64,000 bases of DNA from Thermohalobaculum sp964475765 (GTDB lineage Bacteria; Pseudomonadota; Alphaproteobacteria; Rhodobacterales; Rhodobacteraceae): positions 4,685 to 68,684 of the forward strand of contig CAYYZH010000004.1 in the NCBI GenBank assembly GCA_964475765.1, in the 5' to 3' direction. Positions 1 to 8,122 of the stretch are shown here, in pieces. The translations under genes and the position numbers were made by a program. The notes under the pieces were generated by a model. It saw only the letters and a program-made list of their open reading frames with translations, searched no databases and had not been told where the DNA came from. Within the stretch, counting starts at the first letter, position 1; every line of letters begins with the position of its first letter.

Positions 1-813
1 CGCGAGCAGGTCATCCGTCGTCTTGACACGAAACGCCTCACCGCCGGAGAGATCGGCGACTGCCTGAAGGGTCACGGCATCGACTGCATCACGCTCGCCA
101 TCTGCGGTTTCCAGATCGCGCGGACCCAGCGCAATGGTGTGTACCCGGACCCCGAGGGATTTGGCAAGCCGCGCAGCGTCCCGCGGCTTTACAGGGCCGG
201 AATTGTTGACCCCGTCGGACAAGAGGACCACGACCTTGCTTGTCGCGTCGCTGTCGCGCAGCCGCTTTAGGGCAAGGCCCAACCCTTCGCTGATCGCGGT
301 AGCTCGTCCCGCGATGCCGATGGTCGCGCCTTCGATGGCGGCGGCGATGGCTTCGACATCGTGGGTTTGCGCTGCCGCGTAGTACGCGCGGCTGCCAAAG
401 ATCACCAACGAGACGCGATCCCCGGCGCGGCCTCGCACAAAGCTCTGGGCCGCGTGTTTCACCGCCGCCAACCGTTGGATCTGTTGCCCGTCGAGTTCGA
501 AATCTTCACGTACCATCGAACCGGAAAGGTCGAGCGCGAGGACCAGATCGCGTCCGCTGACAGGCAGGGCAGGGCTGGCCTCGAGAGACCTTGGTCCAGA
601 AATTGCGGTAACAAGGCAGATCCAGATCAAGACCGGCAGCAGGGTATTGGGAAGCGATCCCGAGCCTTTCCCGGGTTGACCGCCCAGACGCCGGGCAACG
701 CCCTCCGGCACCGAAAGGGCAGCGCCTTCATCGTCCAATGAGGCAGGAAGGAGACGCAGTGCGATGGGTGCGAAAACGAACAGCAGCAAAAGGGGATCCG
801 CGAACCCGATCAT
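1..813 (-). CDS. VWA (MIDAS) domain membrane protein, BatA-like, 3' end cut by window
   Basis: The reading frame is open from an ATG at 813 to the window edge, so the C-terminus is missing. The start overlaps the stop of the upstream DUF4381 gene (ATGA), typical of translational coupling. A hydrophobic N-terminal helix (about residues 3-23) is followed by a second hydrophobic stretch and then a von Willebrand A domain with an intact MIDAS motif, DLSGSM, at residues 95-100, and a later LLSDG motif. The MoxR / DUF58 / DUF4381 / VWA order is that of the bacterial aerotolerance-type (Bat) operon, where the VWA protein is a membrane-anchored metal-dependent adhesion partner of the MoxR chaperone. 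The exact cellular role is not established; stress or envelope function is inferred from the family. Confidence 0.88.
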   Translation of the reverse strand, partial: MIGFADPLLLLFVFAPIALRLLPASLDDEGAALSVPEGVARRLGGQPGKGSGSLPNTLLPVLIWICLVTAISGPRSLEASPALPVSGRDLVLALDLSGSMVREDFELDGQQIQRLAAVKHAAQSFVRGRAGDRVSLVIFGSRAYYAAAQTHDVEAIAAAIEGATIGIAGRATAISEGLGLALKRLRDSDATSKVVVLLSDGVNNSGPVKPRDAARLAKSLGVRVHTIALGPRDLETADGERDAVDAVTLQAVADLSGGEAFRVKTTDDLLA

Positions 814-1223
814 CGCAAAGCGGCAGCGCACGCAACGACGCGATCAAGTTCTGCCTCGAGTTTGGAAACATCGCCCGGCCGCTCGGGGTAATAGAGGCTC
901 GGGCCGATCATGTCGGCGACATCGGGGTCAAAGGCGTGCTGTTTCTGGGCGCGGTCTTGCCAGTTTGGTAAGTTCCCGTCCTCCGTCAGATCGCGAAGAA
1001 GATGGGCGAGCGCGATCTGGCGTTCTTCGACGGGCAGCTTTTTCGCGTCGTTCAGGCGATGCTGGAGTGTGTGATGAATGCCGCCTGCACGACGCAGAAA
1101 TGTCGCGATTAAGATGATGACGAGAGTTGCGAGGAGTAAACCGCATCCAAACGCTGCGAGCATGTCGGCAAGTCCGGGTTCAGGCAGCCGCAACCCGTGC
1201 AGGCTTTCGAGGATATCTCGGTG
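810..1223 (-). CDS. DUF4381 domain protein, 5' end lost in assembly gap
   Basis: About 137 residues remain. Near the visible N-terminus is a short Leu/Pro-rich segment (LRLPEP) followed by one strong transmembrane helix (FGCGLLLATLVIILIATF) and a charged cytoplasmic tail, the layout of DUF4381 proteins found between DUF58 and VWA genes in MoxR operons. The true start lies inside the 100-N gap. A frame happens to run through the gap into DUF58, but that 303-residue chimera is an artefact, because both halves match separate families. The stop overlaps the VWA start. Function is unknown beyond being a small membrane component of the Bat/MoxR locus. Confidence 0.75.
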   Translation of the reverse strand, partial: HRDILESLHGLRLPEPGLADMLAAFGCGLLLATLVIILIATFLRRAGGIHHTLQHRLNDAKKLPVEERQIALAHLLRDLTEDGNLPNWQDRAQKQHAFDPDVADMIGPSLYYPERPGDVSKLEAELDRVVACAAALR

Positions 1224-1323
1224 NNNNNNNNNNNNNNNNNNNNNNNNNNNNNNNNNNNNNNNNNNNNNNNNNNNNNNNNNNNNNNNNNNNNNNNNNNNNN
1301 NNNNNNNNNNNNNNNNNNNNNNN
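1224..1323. other. Assembly gap, 100 N
   Basis: Exactly 100 N, the conventional filler for a gap of unknown length. It removes the C-terminal part of DUF58 and the start of DUF4381. DUF58 proteins are usually near 300 residues and only about 132 are present, so the real missing sequence is probably at least 500 bases. Confidence 0.97.
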
Positions 1324-1721
1324 GGCCCCGTCGCCGTGAGGGCAATGACGCCGACGCGCCCACCGGATTGAACGGCTCTCCAACCGATCAGACAAAGTGC
1401 TTCAGCCGCTGCGATCGAGCGCAAGGTGCGGCGCGTTCCCCAAAACATCGAGGGGCGAAAATCGGCGATGAGAACGGTTGTCCTGTCACGTTCGGCGTGG
1501 AACGTGCGCACGTGCGGTTGGCCCAGCCGGGCAGTGGCGTTTCGGTCGATATGACGGGGATCGTCGCCATGGGTAAAAGCCCGAAGATCGGCGGTTTCGA
1601 GACCGCGCCCACGGCGGCGCGTGACCAGGCCACCGGGCAATGATGTGGCGGACTGCGCAGGTAGCCGGGTCGAGGCTAGCGCCCGAAGCGAAATCAGATA
1701 ATTTGCTTTCAGTTCGATCAT
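1324..1721 (-). CDS. DUF58 domain protein, 3' end lost in assembly gap
   Basis: The first 132 or so residues are present from an ATG at 1721, three bases after the MoxR stop. The segment contains the DUF58 core signature: a GxGxE-type region (RGRGLE), the stretch LRAFTHGDDPRHIDRNATAR with its conserved G-D-D-x-R-x-I-D pattern, and the strand TTVLIADFRPSM, which resembles a VWA MIDAS strand with a degenerate DxRxS. DUF58 proteins accompany MoxR ATPases and are thought to be client or scaffold partners. The gene is truncated by the gap at 1224-1323. Confidence 0.82.
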
Positions 1722-1724
1722 CGA

Positions 1725-2678
1725 TCAAAGCGGCTGGATGCGTTCGAGAAGTTTGGCGACAACGCTGCGACCCGTGTGGCCCTCCGCTTCGGCAGCCCAG
1801 GTAAGCACCATCCGATGTGCGAGCGCGTCAGCAGCAAGTACAGCCACATCTTCTGGCGTGGCATAATCGCGACCCTCAAGCCATGCCTTCGCCTTTGCAC
1901 CTGCTAGAAGAGCAAGGCTTCCGCGCGGAGACACTGCATGCTCGATCTCCCCGAACGCCTCGCGATCGCGTGTCGTCGTGACGAGGCGCACGATGAAGTC
2001 CTTGAGCGCCGGTGACGCATGAACATTTGCGACTGCGCGACGAGCTTCGTTCAGATCCTCAAGCGCCAGCTCTTCGACCGAGACCGCGGCTCCGCCAGTC
2101 TCCTGCTCAACGAGATCAAGGATCTGCCGCTCGGTCTTGGCATCTGGGGGTTCGACGACGACGTGCATCAGAAACCGGTCCAGCTGGGCCTCTGGCAATG
2201 GAAACGTGCCCTCGTGCTCGATTGGATTCTGTGTGGCAACGACCATGAACGGGTCGGGCAGGGGATAGGTGACGCCGCCCGAGGTGACCTGCCCTTCGGC
2301 CATTGCCTCCAGCAGTGCGGACTGGACCTTCGGTGGCGCGCGATTGATCTCGTCGACCAGAACGAGATGATGAAAGACAGGTCCTTCAACGAACTCGAAA
2401 GCGCCGCTGTCCGGTCGAAACACCGGAGTGCCCGTGAGATCGGAGGGCATGAGGTCTGGCGTACACTGGATTCGCGCAAACGAGGTATCTATCCCGGCCG
2501 CCAGCAATCGCACCGCTCGTGTCTTTGCGAGGCCGGGCACACCTTCGACCAGAAGGTGTCCACCGGTCAGAAGGCCGATCAGCAGCCGTTCGACCAGCGT
2601 TGTCCGGCCAATCAACCGCGCTTCGATCTGAGCGGCGAGACTGGCCAGCCCGTGTGATGGAACGCCATCAGCGGTCAC
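1725..2678 (-). CDS. MoxR-family AAA+ ATPase
   Basis: A 317-residue AAA+ ATPase. From the GTG start chosen at 2678, the Walker A motif GVPGLAKT is at residues 46-53 and Walker B ends in VDEINRA with D109-E110. The sensor-1 region ATQNPIEHEG and the PEAQLDRF arginine-finger region follow. These are hallmarks of the MoxR subgroup, which acts as a chaperone for assembly or metal loading of VWA-domain complexes. The GTG is preceded by an AAAGGGAGAG ribosome site. The open frame extends further upstream to about 2990 but that part would cross the TPP riboswitch and lacks family similarity. It is first in the DUF58-DUF4381-VWA operon. Confidence 0.92.
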   Translation of the reverse strand: MTADGVPSHGLASLAAQIEARLIGRTTLVERLLIGLLTGGHLLVEGVPGLAKTRAVRLLAAGIDTSFARIQCTPDLMPSDLTGTPVFRPDSGAFEFVEGPVFHHLVLVDEINRAPPKVQSALLEAMAEGQVTSGGVTYPLPDPFMVVATQNPIEHEGTFPLPEAQLDRFLMHVVVEPPDAKTERQILDLVEQETGGAAVSVEELALEDLNEARRAVANVHASPALKDFIVRLVTTTRDREAFGEIEHAVSPRGSLALLAGAKAKAWLEGRDYATPEDVAVLAADALAHRMVLTWAAEAEGHTGRSVVAKLLERIQPL

Positions 2679-2812
2679 CTGGCTCTCCCTTTGGCTTCGC
2701 GATTCGTCCTGTGATCCTAGTCGAAGGGCAGCGGTCGGGCATCCCCACCAAAGGTTGAAGCGATCCCTCACTGTTGCTTGCCAAATCCAGGTCCATTCAG
2801 TATCACCGAACG

Positions 2813-2893
2813 GCCGTTGGGGTGCCGTCAGGCTGAGAGTTCGCAAGATCAACCCACCGAACCTGAAACGGGTAATTCCGGCGCAGGGAACGG
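2813..2893 (+). promoter_or_regulatory. TPP riboswitch (THI box)
   Basis: The conserved thi-box elements appear in the right order: GGGGTGCC then GGCTGAGAG (2819-2839), later GAACCTGA (2859-2866), and GGGTAATTCCGGCGCAGGGAAC close to the 3' end. The outer helix P1 can form between CCGTT at 2813-2817 and AACGG at 2889-2893. It lies 58 bases before the thiD start, so ligand binding probably controls translation or early termination of the whole thi operon. Confidence 0.95.
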
Positions 2894-2950
2894 AACTTCC
2901 ATGACGGATGTTGCGACCTGCCTGTTCCGGTGAACGGAGGAGCATTCCGA

Positions 2951-3787
2951 GTGCTTGACGATCGGGGTTCAGAGAGCCGTGGAGCCGCAATTGCGCTGAC
3001 GATTGCTGGATCGGACAGCAGTGGCGGTGCCGGCATTCAGGCCGACCTCAAGGCGTTCTCTGCACTAGGTGTTTATGGCGCGAGTGTCATCACGGCGCTG
3101 ACTGCTCAGAACACGCAGGCGGTGACCGCGGTGCACAACGTGCCGGGTGAGATGATTGCGGCGCAAATGAAGGCCGTGTTTGACGATCTTACTGTGGGAG
3201 CCATCAAAATTGGCATGCTCTCCACGCCCGAGATCATCGAGACCGTGGCCAACGGGCTGTCAGATGTCGCGGCGCCTATCGTCCTGGACCCTGTTATGGT
3301 GGCCAAGTCGGGTGATGCTTTGTTGCAGGACGATGCAGTGAACCTCTTGCTTGAGCGGTTGATTAGCCATGCCACTGTGCTGACCCCGAACTTGCCAGAG
3401 GCGGCGCGGCTATTGGGCTCTGCACCCGCCGATACGTTGGACGAGATGGTGGCGCAAGGCGAGGGCCTGTTGAAGCTTGGAGCCAATGCGGTTCTGATGA
3501 AAGGTGGACATGCGGCGGGCGCAGTCTGCACTGATGTGCTCGTCACATCAGACGGGGCACATCTGACGCTGGATGCCGAGCGGGTTGAGACCCGCAATAC
3601 CCACGGGACGGGGTGTACCTTGTCCTCTGCGATCGCAGCGGGTCTTGCGAAAGGACAATCGTTGCCAGTCGCAGTGCAGGGCGCTCATGCGTATTTGCAG
3701 GCCGCGATTCGGGCGGCGGATACGCTTCGTGTTGGGTCGGGTCATGGGCCTGTACACCATTTCCACAGGTCCTGGCAGAAGGGATGA
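2951..3787 (+). CDS. thiD: Hydroxymethylpyrimidine/phosphomethylpyrimidine kinase
   Basis: Phosphorylates HMP and HMP-phosphate to HMP diphosphate for thiamine synthesis. The ribokinase-fold N-terminus reads ALTIAGSDSSGGAGIQADLK, the ThiD signature, and the C-terminal anion-hole motif is NTHGTGCTLSSAIAAGLA. I chose the GTG at 2951 because a GGAGGAG ribosome site (2937-2943) stands seven bases before it; a GTG at 2930 in the same frame lacks one. The protein is 278 residues, close to the family norm. It is the first gene after the TPP riboswitch and its stop overlaps the thiO start (ATGA). Confidence 0.95.
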   Translation: MLDDRGSESRGAAIALTIAGSDSSGGAGIQADLKAFSALGVYGASVITALTAQNTQAVTAVHNVPGEMIAAQMKAVFDDLTVGAIKIGMLSTPEIIETVANGLSDVAAPIVLDPVMVAKSGDALLQDDAVNLLLERLISHATVLTPNLPEAARLLGSAPADTLDEMVAQGEGLLKLGANAVLMKGGHAAGAVCTDVLVTSDGAHLTLDAERVETRNTHGTGCTLSSAIAAGLAKGQSLPVAVQGAHAYLQAAIRAADTLRVGSGHGPVHHFHRSWQKG

Positions 3788-4758
3788 CTGAGGCTGCCAT
3801 CATCGGCGCCGGTGTTGCCGGGTTGGTTGTGGCCAACGAACTCGTTGATGCGGGCTATGCAGTGACTGTGATCGATCGCGCCTCGAGTGCCGGTCCGGAG
3901 CAGTGCTCTTGGTGGGCCGGCGGCATGTTGGCCCCTTGGTGCGAACGTGAAAGCGCAGAGCAGGCGGTCGTAGATCTCGGTATTGAAGCTGCGGACTGGT
4001 GGCAGGCTGCTGGTGTGGATGTCACGCGCAACGGCACGCTGGTTTTAGCGCCGCCGCGCGACCAACGCGAGCTGACGCGGTTCGGGCGACGGACTACTGG
4101 GTTTGAGACTGTCGACGCTGATAGAGTGGCCGCGTTGGAGCCCGATCTGGCTGGCCGGTTCCGATCCGGGCTTTTCTTTGGGCAAGAGGCGCATATCGAT
4201 CCGCGCAAAGCGCTGGCTGTATTGCGAGATCGGCTGAAAAGTCGGGGCGGCGAAGTACAGTTCGACAGGCAGGAAATGCCACGGGCAGATATCGTGATCG
4301 ATTGCCGTGGGTTGGCCGCTCGTGATCGCCTGACAGATCTGCGAGGGGTAAAGGGCGAGATGCTGCTTCTTCGTACGTCGGAGATCAGCCTTTCACGCCC
4401 GGTTCGGCTGCTGCACCCCAGATATCCGATCTATATTCTTCCTCGCGGGGAAGGTCTGTTCATGCTGGGTGCGACGATGATTGAAAGCGATGATCGCTCC
4501 CGGATAACCGCGCGGTCAATGCTCGAACTTTTGGGAGCCGCCTACGCGCTGCACCCATCGTTCGGTGAAGCGGAAGTTGTCGAGATCGGCGTCGATGCTC
4601 GCCCGGCCTTTCCGGACAATTTGCCAAGGGTCGAGCACCTTGAGGGCCGGATCTATGTCAACGGCCTCTTTCGTCATGGGTTTCTCTTGGCACCCGCAAT
4701 GGCAAAGCGGGCCTTGGGACTGGTTCATGAGATTGCCGGCGTGAGGGCCGCATCATGA
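3784..4758 (+). CDS. thiO: Glycine oxidase ThiO (FAD-dependent)
   Basis: A 324-residue DAO-family flavoenzyme. The N-terminus carries the Rossmann dinucleotide motif IGAGVAGLVVANEL and an acidic residue at the end of strand two (VIDRAS). The C-terminus ends with a family-typical NGLFRHGFLLAPAMA segment. In bacteria with ThiO the enzyme oxidises glycine to dehydroglycine, the glyoxylate imine used by ThiG for thiazole formation, which fits its place between thiD and thiS. The start at 3784 overlaps the thiD stop. A longer frame upstream runs inside thiD and is not used. Confidence 0.93.
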   Translation: MTEAAIIGAGVAGLVVANELVDAGYAVTVIDRASSAGPEQCSWWAGGMLAPWCERESAEQAVVDLGIEAADWWQAAGVDVTRNGTLVLAPPRDQRELTRFGRRTTGFETVDADRVAALEPDLAGRFRSGLFFGQEAHIDPRKALAVLRDRLKSRGGEVQFDRQEMPRADIVIDCRGLAARDRLTDLRGVKGEMLLLRTSEISLSRPVRLLHPRYPIYILPRGEGLFMLGATMIESDDRSRITARSMLELLGAAYALHPSFGEAEVVEIGVDARPAFPDNLPRVEHLEGRIYVNGLFRHGFLLAPAMAKRALGLVHEIAGVRAAS

Positions 4759-4952
4759 CGATTGTCCTGAATGGGGTGCTGACCGATGTCACCAATGCGC
4801 GGCTTGACCAGACATTGCTGGAGCTTGGCTATGGCGATGCAAAGATTGCGACAGCGGTGAACGGTGACTTTGTGGCGGTTGCGTCCCGGTCGCAGACCAA
4901 CTTGTCTGACGGGGACCGCGTGGAAGTCGTTGCCCCGTTGCAGGGGGGCTGA
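4755..4952 (+). CDS. thiS: Sulfur carrier protein ThiS
   Basis: A 65-residue ubiquitin-fold protein that ends in Gly-Gly (PLQGG), the C-terminus that is adenylated and converted to a thiocarboxylate to donate sulfur to the thiazole ring. Overlaps thiO by four bases and abuts thiG directly with no spacer. No thiF adenylyltransferase is visible in the window, so activation must come from a gene elsewhere. Confidence 0.95.
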   Translation: MTIVLNGVLTDVTNARLDQTLLELGYGDAKIATAVNGDFVAVASRSQTNLSDGDRVEVVAPLQGG

Positions 4953-5729
4953 GTGTTGCTCTCTCTCTATGGCAAAGATGTCGAAAGCCGCTTGCTGCTG
5001 GGCACTGCGCTCTACCCGTCCCCTGCCACTATGGCCGAGGCGATTGAAGCGTCCGGCGCATCCATCGTCACTGTTTCGCTGCGTCGCGAAGGAGCCGAAG
5101 CCAAGGCCGGGCAGGCTTTCTGGAGGATCATCCAGGATCTTGGTTGCCACATCCTGCCCAACACCGCGGGTTGCCATACGGTAAAGGAGGCCGTGACCAC
5201 GGCTCACATGGCGCGCGAAGTGTTCGATACACCGTGGATCAAGCTCGAGGTAATCGGAGAGGAAGACACGCTTCAGCCGGATCTCTTCGGGTTGGTCGAA
5301 GCCGCCCGGATCCTTGGCGAGGAGGGTTTCGAGGTTTTCCCCTATACCACTGAGGATCTCGTCGCGGCCGAACGGTTATTGGAAGCCGGATGCCAGGTCC
5401 TGATGCCCTGGGGCGCGCCTATCGGATCCGGGCTTGGCTTGACCAATGTTCAGGGCTTGCGCCGAATGCGTGGTCACTTTCCTGATGTGCCTTTGGTGGT
5501 CGATGCGGGGATCGGTCTGCCAAACCACGCCGCGCGCGCAATGGAGCTCGGGTTTGATGCGGTGCTTTTGAACACGGCAGTCGCAAAGGCTGGCGACCCT
5601 GTCGACATGGCACGGGCGATGCGCCTTGCGGTCGAGGCCGGGCGCCTTGGCTATGAGGCTGATCCCATGGAGCCGCGCGAGATGGCGAGCCCATCAACGC
5701 CAGTCATGGGCAAGGCGTTTCTCTCATGA
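4953..5729 (+). CDS. thiG: Thiazole synthase ThiG
   Basis: A 258-residue TIM-barrel enzyme that joins DXP, dehydroglycine and ThiS-thiocarboxylate sulfur into thiazole phosphate. The Schiff-base lysine lies in WIKLEVIGE, and the phosphate-binding loops PWGAPIGSG and VVDAGIGLPNHA are intact. The start is a GTG immediately after the thiS stop; a TTG one codon later is possible. The next gene, thiE, overlaps its stop. Family identification is firm. Confidence 0.95.
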   Translation: MLLSLYGKDVESRLLLGTALYPSPATMAEAIEASGASIVTVSLRREGAEAKAGQAFWRIIQDLGCHILPNTAGCHTVKEAVTTAHMAREVFDTPWIKLEVIGEEDTLQPDLFGLVEAARILGEEGFEVFPYTTEDLVAAERLLEAGCQVLMPWGAPIGSGLGLTNVQGLRRMRGHFPDVPLVVDAGIGLPNHAARAMELGFDAVLLNTAVAKAGDPVDMARAMRLAVEAGRLGYEADPMEPREMASPSTPVMGKAFLS

Positions 5730-6337
5730 CGCTCGAACGATTTTATCCGATATGGGACACCACCGACTGGATGCGGCGCTTGCTACCTCTGGGCGTCAAA
5801 CTCGTCCAGCTGCGGATCAAGGACTTGGCCTCCGAAGCACTGCGGGACGAAATTGAGACTGCCCGAGACCTTTGCCGGGATAATGGTGCGCAACTGATCG
5901 TCAATGACTACTGGCAGATGGCTATCGATCTCGGCTGTGACTATGTCCATCTGGGTCAGGAAGATCTTGATGACGCCGACATGCCCGCGATCCGCCGCGC
6001 CGGGATCAAGATCGGCATCAGCACGCATGATCATGCCGAGCTGGATAGGGCGCTGTCGCTCGATCCAGACTATGTTGCGCTGGGCCCGATCTACCCGACC
6101 ATTCTGAAAAAGATGAAATGGCACGAACAAGGGCTGGAGAAGCTGACGGAGTGGCGTGGCCTTGTTGGCCAGACCCCCCTGGTGGCGATTGGCGGATTCA
6201 CGGTGGAGCGCGCGGCAGGTGCCTTCCACGCCGGTGCGGATGTTGTGTCTGTCGTCACAGATATCACGTTAAACGAAGATCCCGAGGCGCGCACCCGTGC
6301 CTGGATTGCCGAGACCCGCAAGGAGGCCTTGCGATGA
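5726..6337 (+). CDS. thiE: Thiamine phosphate synthase
   Basis: A 203-residue TIM-barrel protein that condenses HMP-PP with thiazole phosphate to thiamine phosphate. Visible family motifs are QLRIKD near the N-terminus, NDYWQMAIDLGCDYVHLGQEDL for pyrophosphate/Mg binding, ISTHDHAELDRA, ALGPIYPT and the C-terminal VAIGGFTVERA phosphate loop. ATGA overlap with thiG upstream and with tenA downstream shows one transcript. Confidence 0.93.
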   Translation: MTLERFYPIWDTTDWMRRLLPLGVKLVQLRIKDLASEALRDEIETARDLCRDNGAQLIVNDYWQMAIDLGCDYVHLGQEDLDDADMPAIRRAGIKIGISTHDHAELDRALSLDPDYVALGPIYPTILKKMKWHEQGLEKLTEWRGLVGQTPLVAIGGFTVERAAGAFHAGADVVSVVTDITLNEDPEARTRAWIAETRKEALR

Positions 6338-7029
6338 CCGCTCCTGATTACGGCTCGCCCTGCTTTGCGAAGTGGCGCGCCGCGGCGCCGGCTTGGCAAG
6401 CATATACGCAGCACGCTTTTGTCGAGGGGATGAAGGATGGCACCCTCCCACGAGAGGCGTTCCTGAAGTATTTGGTTCAGGATTACATTTTTCTGATCCA
6501 CTTCTCCCGTGCGTGGGCTCTGGGCGTCGTCAAGGCCGGTACGATCGCCGAGATGCAGGCCTGCACCGGGACCGTGGATGCACTGATCAACCACGAGATG
6601 CAGCTACACATTTCGATTTGCGGCGAGGCAGGGATAAGCCAGGCCGATCTTGAGGGGGCGGCAGAACTGCCGGCCAACCTGGCCTATACGCGTTATGTGA
6701 TGGACGCTGGGTTTTCCGGGGACTTTCTCGACCTTCTCGCGGCCTTGGCTCCTTGTGTCTTTGGATATGGTGAGATCGGCGCACGTTTGTCGGAGGACCG
6801 AACGTCAGACGTCTACGCGGACTGGATCGGTACGTATTCGGGCGACGAATATCAGGGGGTCTGCAGATCTGTCGCCGAGTTGATTGAAGGTGCGGTGCAG
6901 ATGCGAATCGGCTCCGATCCCGAAACCTCGCCGCGATGGACCCAGCTGACACGGAAGTTTGCGACAGCGACTCGCCTTGAAGTCGAGTTTTGGCAAATGG
7001 GGCTGGAAAATCACAACCAAGGCGCGTGA
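6334..7029 (+). CDS. tenA: Aminopyrimidine aminohydrolase / TenA-family thiaminase II
   Basis: A 231-residue heme-oxygenase-like fold protein of the cysteine-containing TenA_C class. The catalytic cysteine is C141 in the motif PCVFGYGEIG, and a conserved acidic residue is E218 in EVEFWQ. TenA hydrolyses aminomethyl-HMP (a thiamine degradation product) to HMP, which ThiD then phosphorylates. Its presence at the end of the riboswitch-controlled operon, with no thiC in the window, points to pyrimidine salvage as at least one HMP source. The start at 6334 overlaps the thiE stop; an AAGGAGG site precedes it. Confidence 0.92.
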   Translation: MTAPDYGSPCFAKWRAAAPAWQAYTQHAFVEGMKDGTLPREAFLKYLVQDYIFLIHFSRAWALGVVKAGTIAEMQACTGTVDALINHEMQLHISICGEAGISQADLEGAAELPANLAYTRYVMDAGFSGDFLDLLAALAPCVFGYGEIGARLSEDRTSDVYADWIGTYSGDEYQGVCRSVAELIEGAVQMRIGSDPETSPRWTQLTRKFATATRLEVEFWQMGLENHNQGA

Positions 7030-7094
7030 TTTCGCATCAAACTTCCCCGATAGGCACATTTTCTAGACAAAAGCTCCTTGGTGCGAGACAGTGA

Positions 7095-7111
7095 CGTAAG
7101 GGGAACTTACG
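7095..7111. repeat. Perfect 6-bp inverted repeat before the dioxygenase gene
   Basis: CGTAAG and CTTACG are separated by five bases, 27 bases before the dioxygenase ATG. It may be a small operator or mRNA hairpin; no T tract follows, so it is not a terminator. Confidence 0.4.
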
Positions 7112-7138
7112 CTTCTGTTAGTCGTTTTGGACGGTCCG

Positions 7139-8122
7139 ATGGCAATCATCGCCCTTGGCTATCTTGGTATTCGCTCGGACAAGCTTGCCGATTGGGCGAG
7201 CTTTGCCAGCAGATTGCTCGGTATGCAGGTGGTGGACCAAGCGCGTACGCAGCTAGCTCTTCGGATGGACGATCTAAGGCAGCGCGTAATTGTCACTGGG
7301 GAGGCTGGCGACAGTCTTGGCTTCATGGGATGGCAGGTGGAGGACCGCGCGGGCCTCAATGCCCTCTCGTCAAGGCTCTCTGATGCCGGTATCGATGTCG
7401 AACAGGCCGGACCCGCTCTGACGGATCAGCGCTATGTTCGGGACTTGCGGATCTGTCATGATCCGGCAGGCAATCGTATCGAACTCTTCTGCGATCCCAT
7501 GCCGGCTGAAAGGCCGTTCGTACCGGGGCGGGCAATCTCGGGTTTCAAGACCGGCCCGCTGGGTTTGGGCCATGCGGTTCTGCATGTTGCCGATATCCAG
7601 AACGCTCTTCCGTTCTATCGTGAGTTGTTGGGCTTTCGCGTCAGCGACTATGGAAATGCGCCTGTGCCCATGTGTTTTCTGCATGTGAATGGCAGGCATC
7701 ACAGCTTTGCGCTGATCGGTTCAGGGCAAGCCGGTTTTCATCATTTCATGGTCGAGTACACAAACCTCGACGATGTGGGGCAAGGCTTCGATATCGCCTC
7801 TGACGAAAAGGGCCGAGTTGCTTACACGCTGGGCCGGCATACGAATGATTGGATGACATCCTTCTATGCCCATACGCCCTCCGGCTTTTTTGTCGAAAGC
7901 GGCTGGGGTGGGCGTGTGATCGAGCCGGAAACCTGGGAGCCGCAAGAACTGAGTGATGGTCCCAGCCTATGGGGACATGACCGGCCGTACTTGCCGGACG
8001 AAATGCGCACCAAATATGCCGATATGCGCAAAGCCGCAGCGGCAAAAGGTTTGCAGGCGCCGCCGCCTACGGATTGCCCATGGCTCTATGGTGTGCTGAC
8101 CGGCAGGGTGGGCTCGCACTGA
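7139..8122 (+). CDS. VOC-family extradiol ring-cleavage dioxygenase
   Basis: A 327-residue protein with two vicinal-oxygen-chelate domains, the layout of type I extradiol dioxygenases such as 2,3-dihydroxybiphenyl 1,2-dioxygenase. The N-terminal domain starts ALGYLGIRS; the C-terminal catalytic domain starts GLGHAVLHVADI and supplies the probable Fe(II) ligands: the His of GHAVLHV, a His of HHFMVEY and the Glu of FFVESGWGG. The ATG at 7139 is chosen over an in-frame TTG 12 bases upstream. The stop overlaps the next start by one base (TGATG), so it is co-translated with an MhpA-like hydroxylase that could make its catechol-type substrate. Exact substrate unknown. Confidence 0.85.
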   Translation: MAIIALGYLGIRSDKLADWASFASRLLGMQVVDQARTQLALRMDDLRQRVIVTGEAGDSLGFMGWQVEDRAGLNALSSRLSDAGIDVEQAGPALTDQRYVRDLRICHDPAGNRIELFCDPMPAERPFVPGRAISGFKTGPLGLGHAVLHVADIQNALPFYRELLGFRVSDYGNAPVPMCFLHVNGRHHSFALIGSGQAGFHHFMVEYTNLDDVGQGFDIASDEKGRVAYTLGRHTNDWMTSFYAHTPSGFFVESGWGGRVIEPETWEPQELSDGPSLWGHDRPYLPDEMRTKYADMRKAAAAKGLQAPPPTDCPWLYGVLTGRVGSH

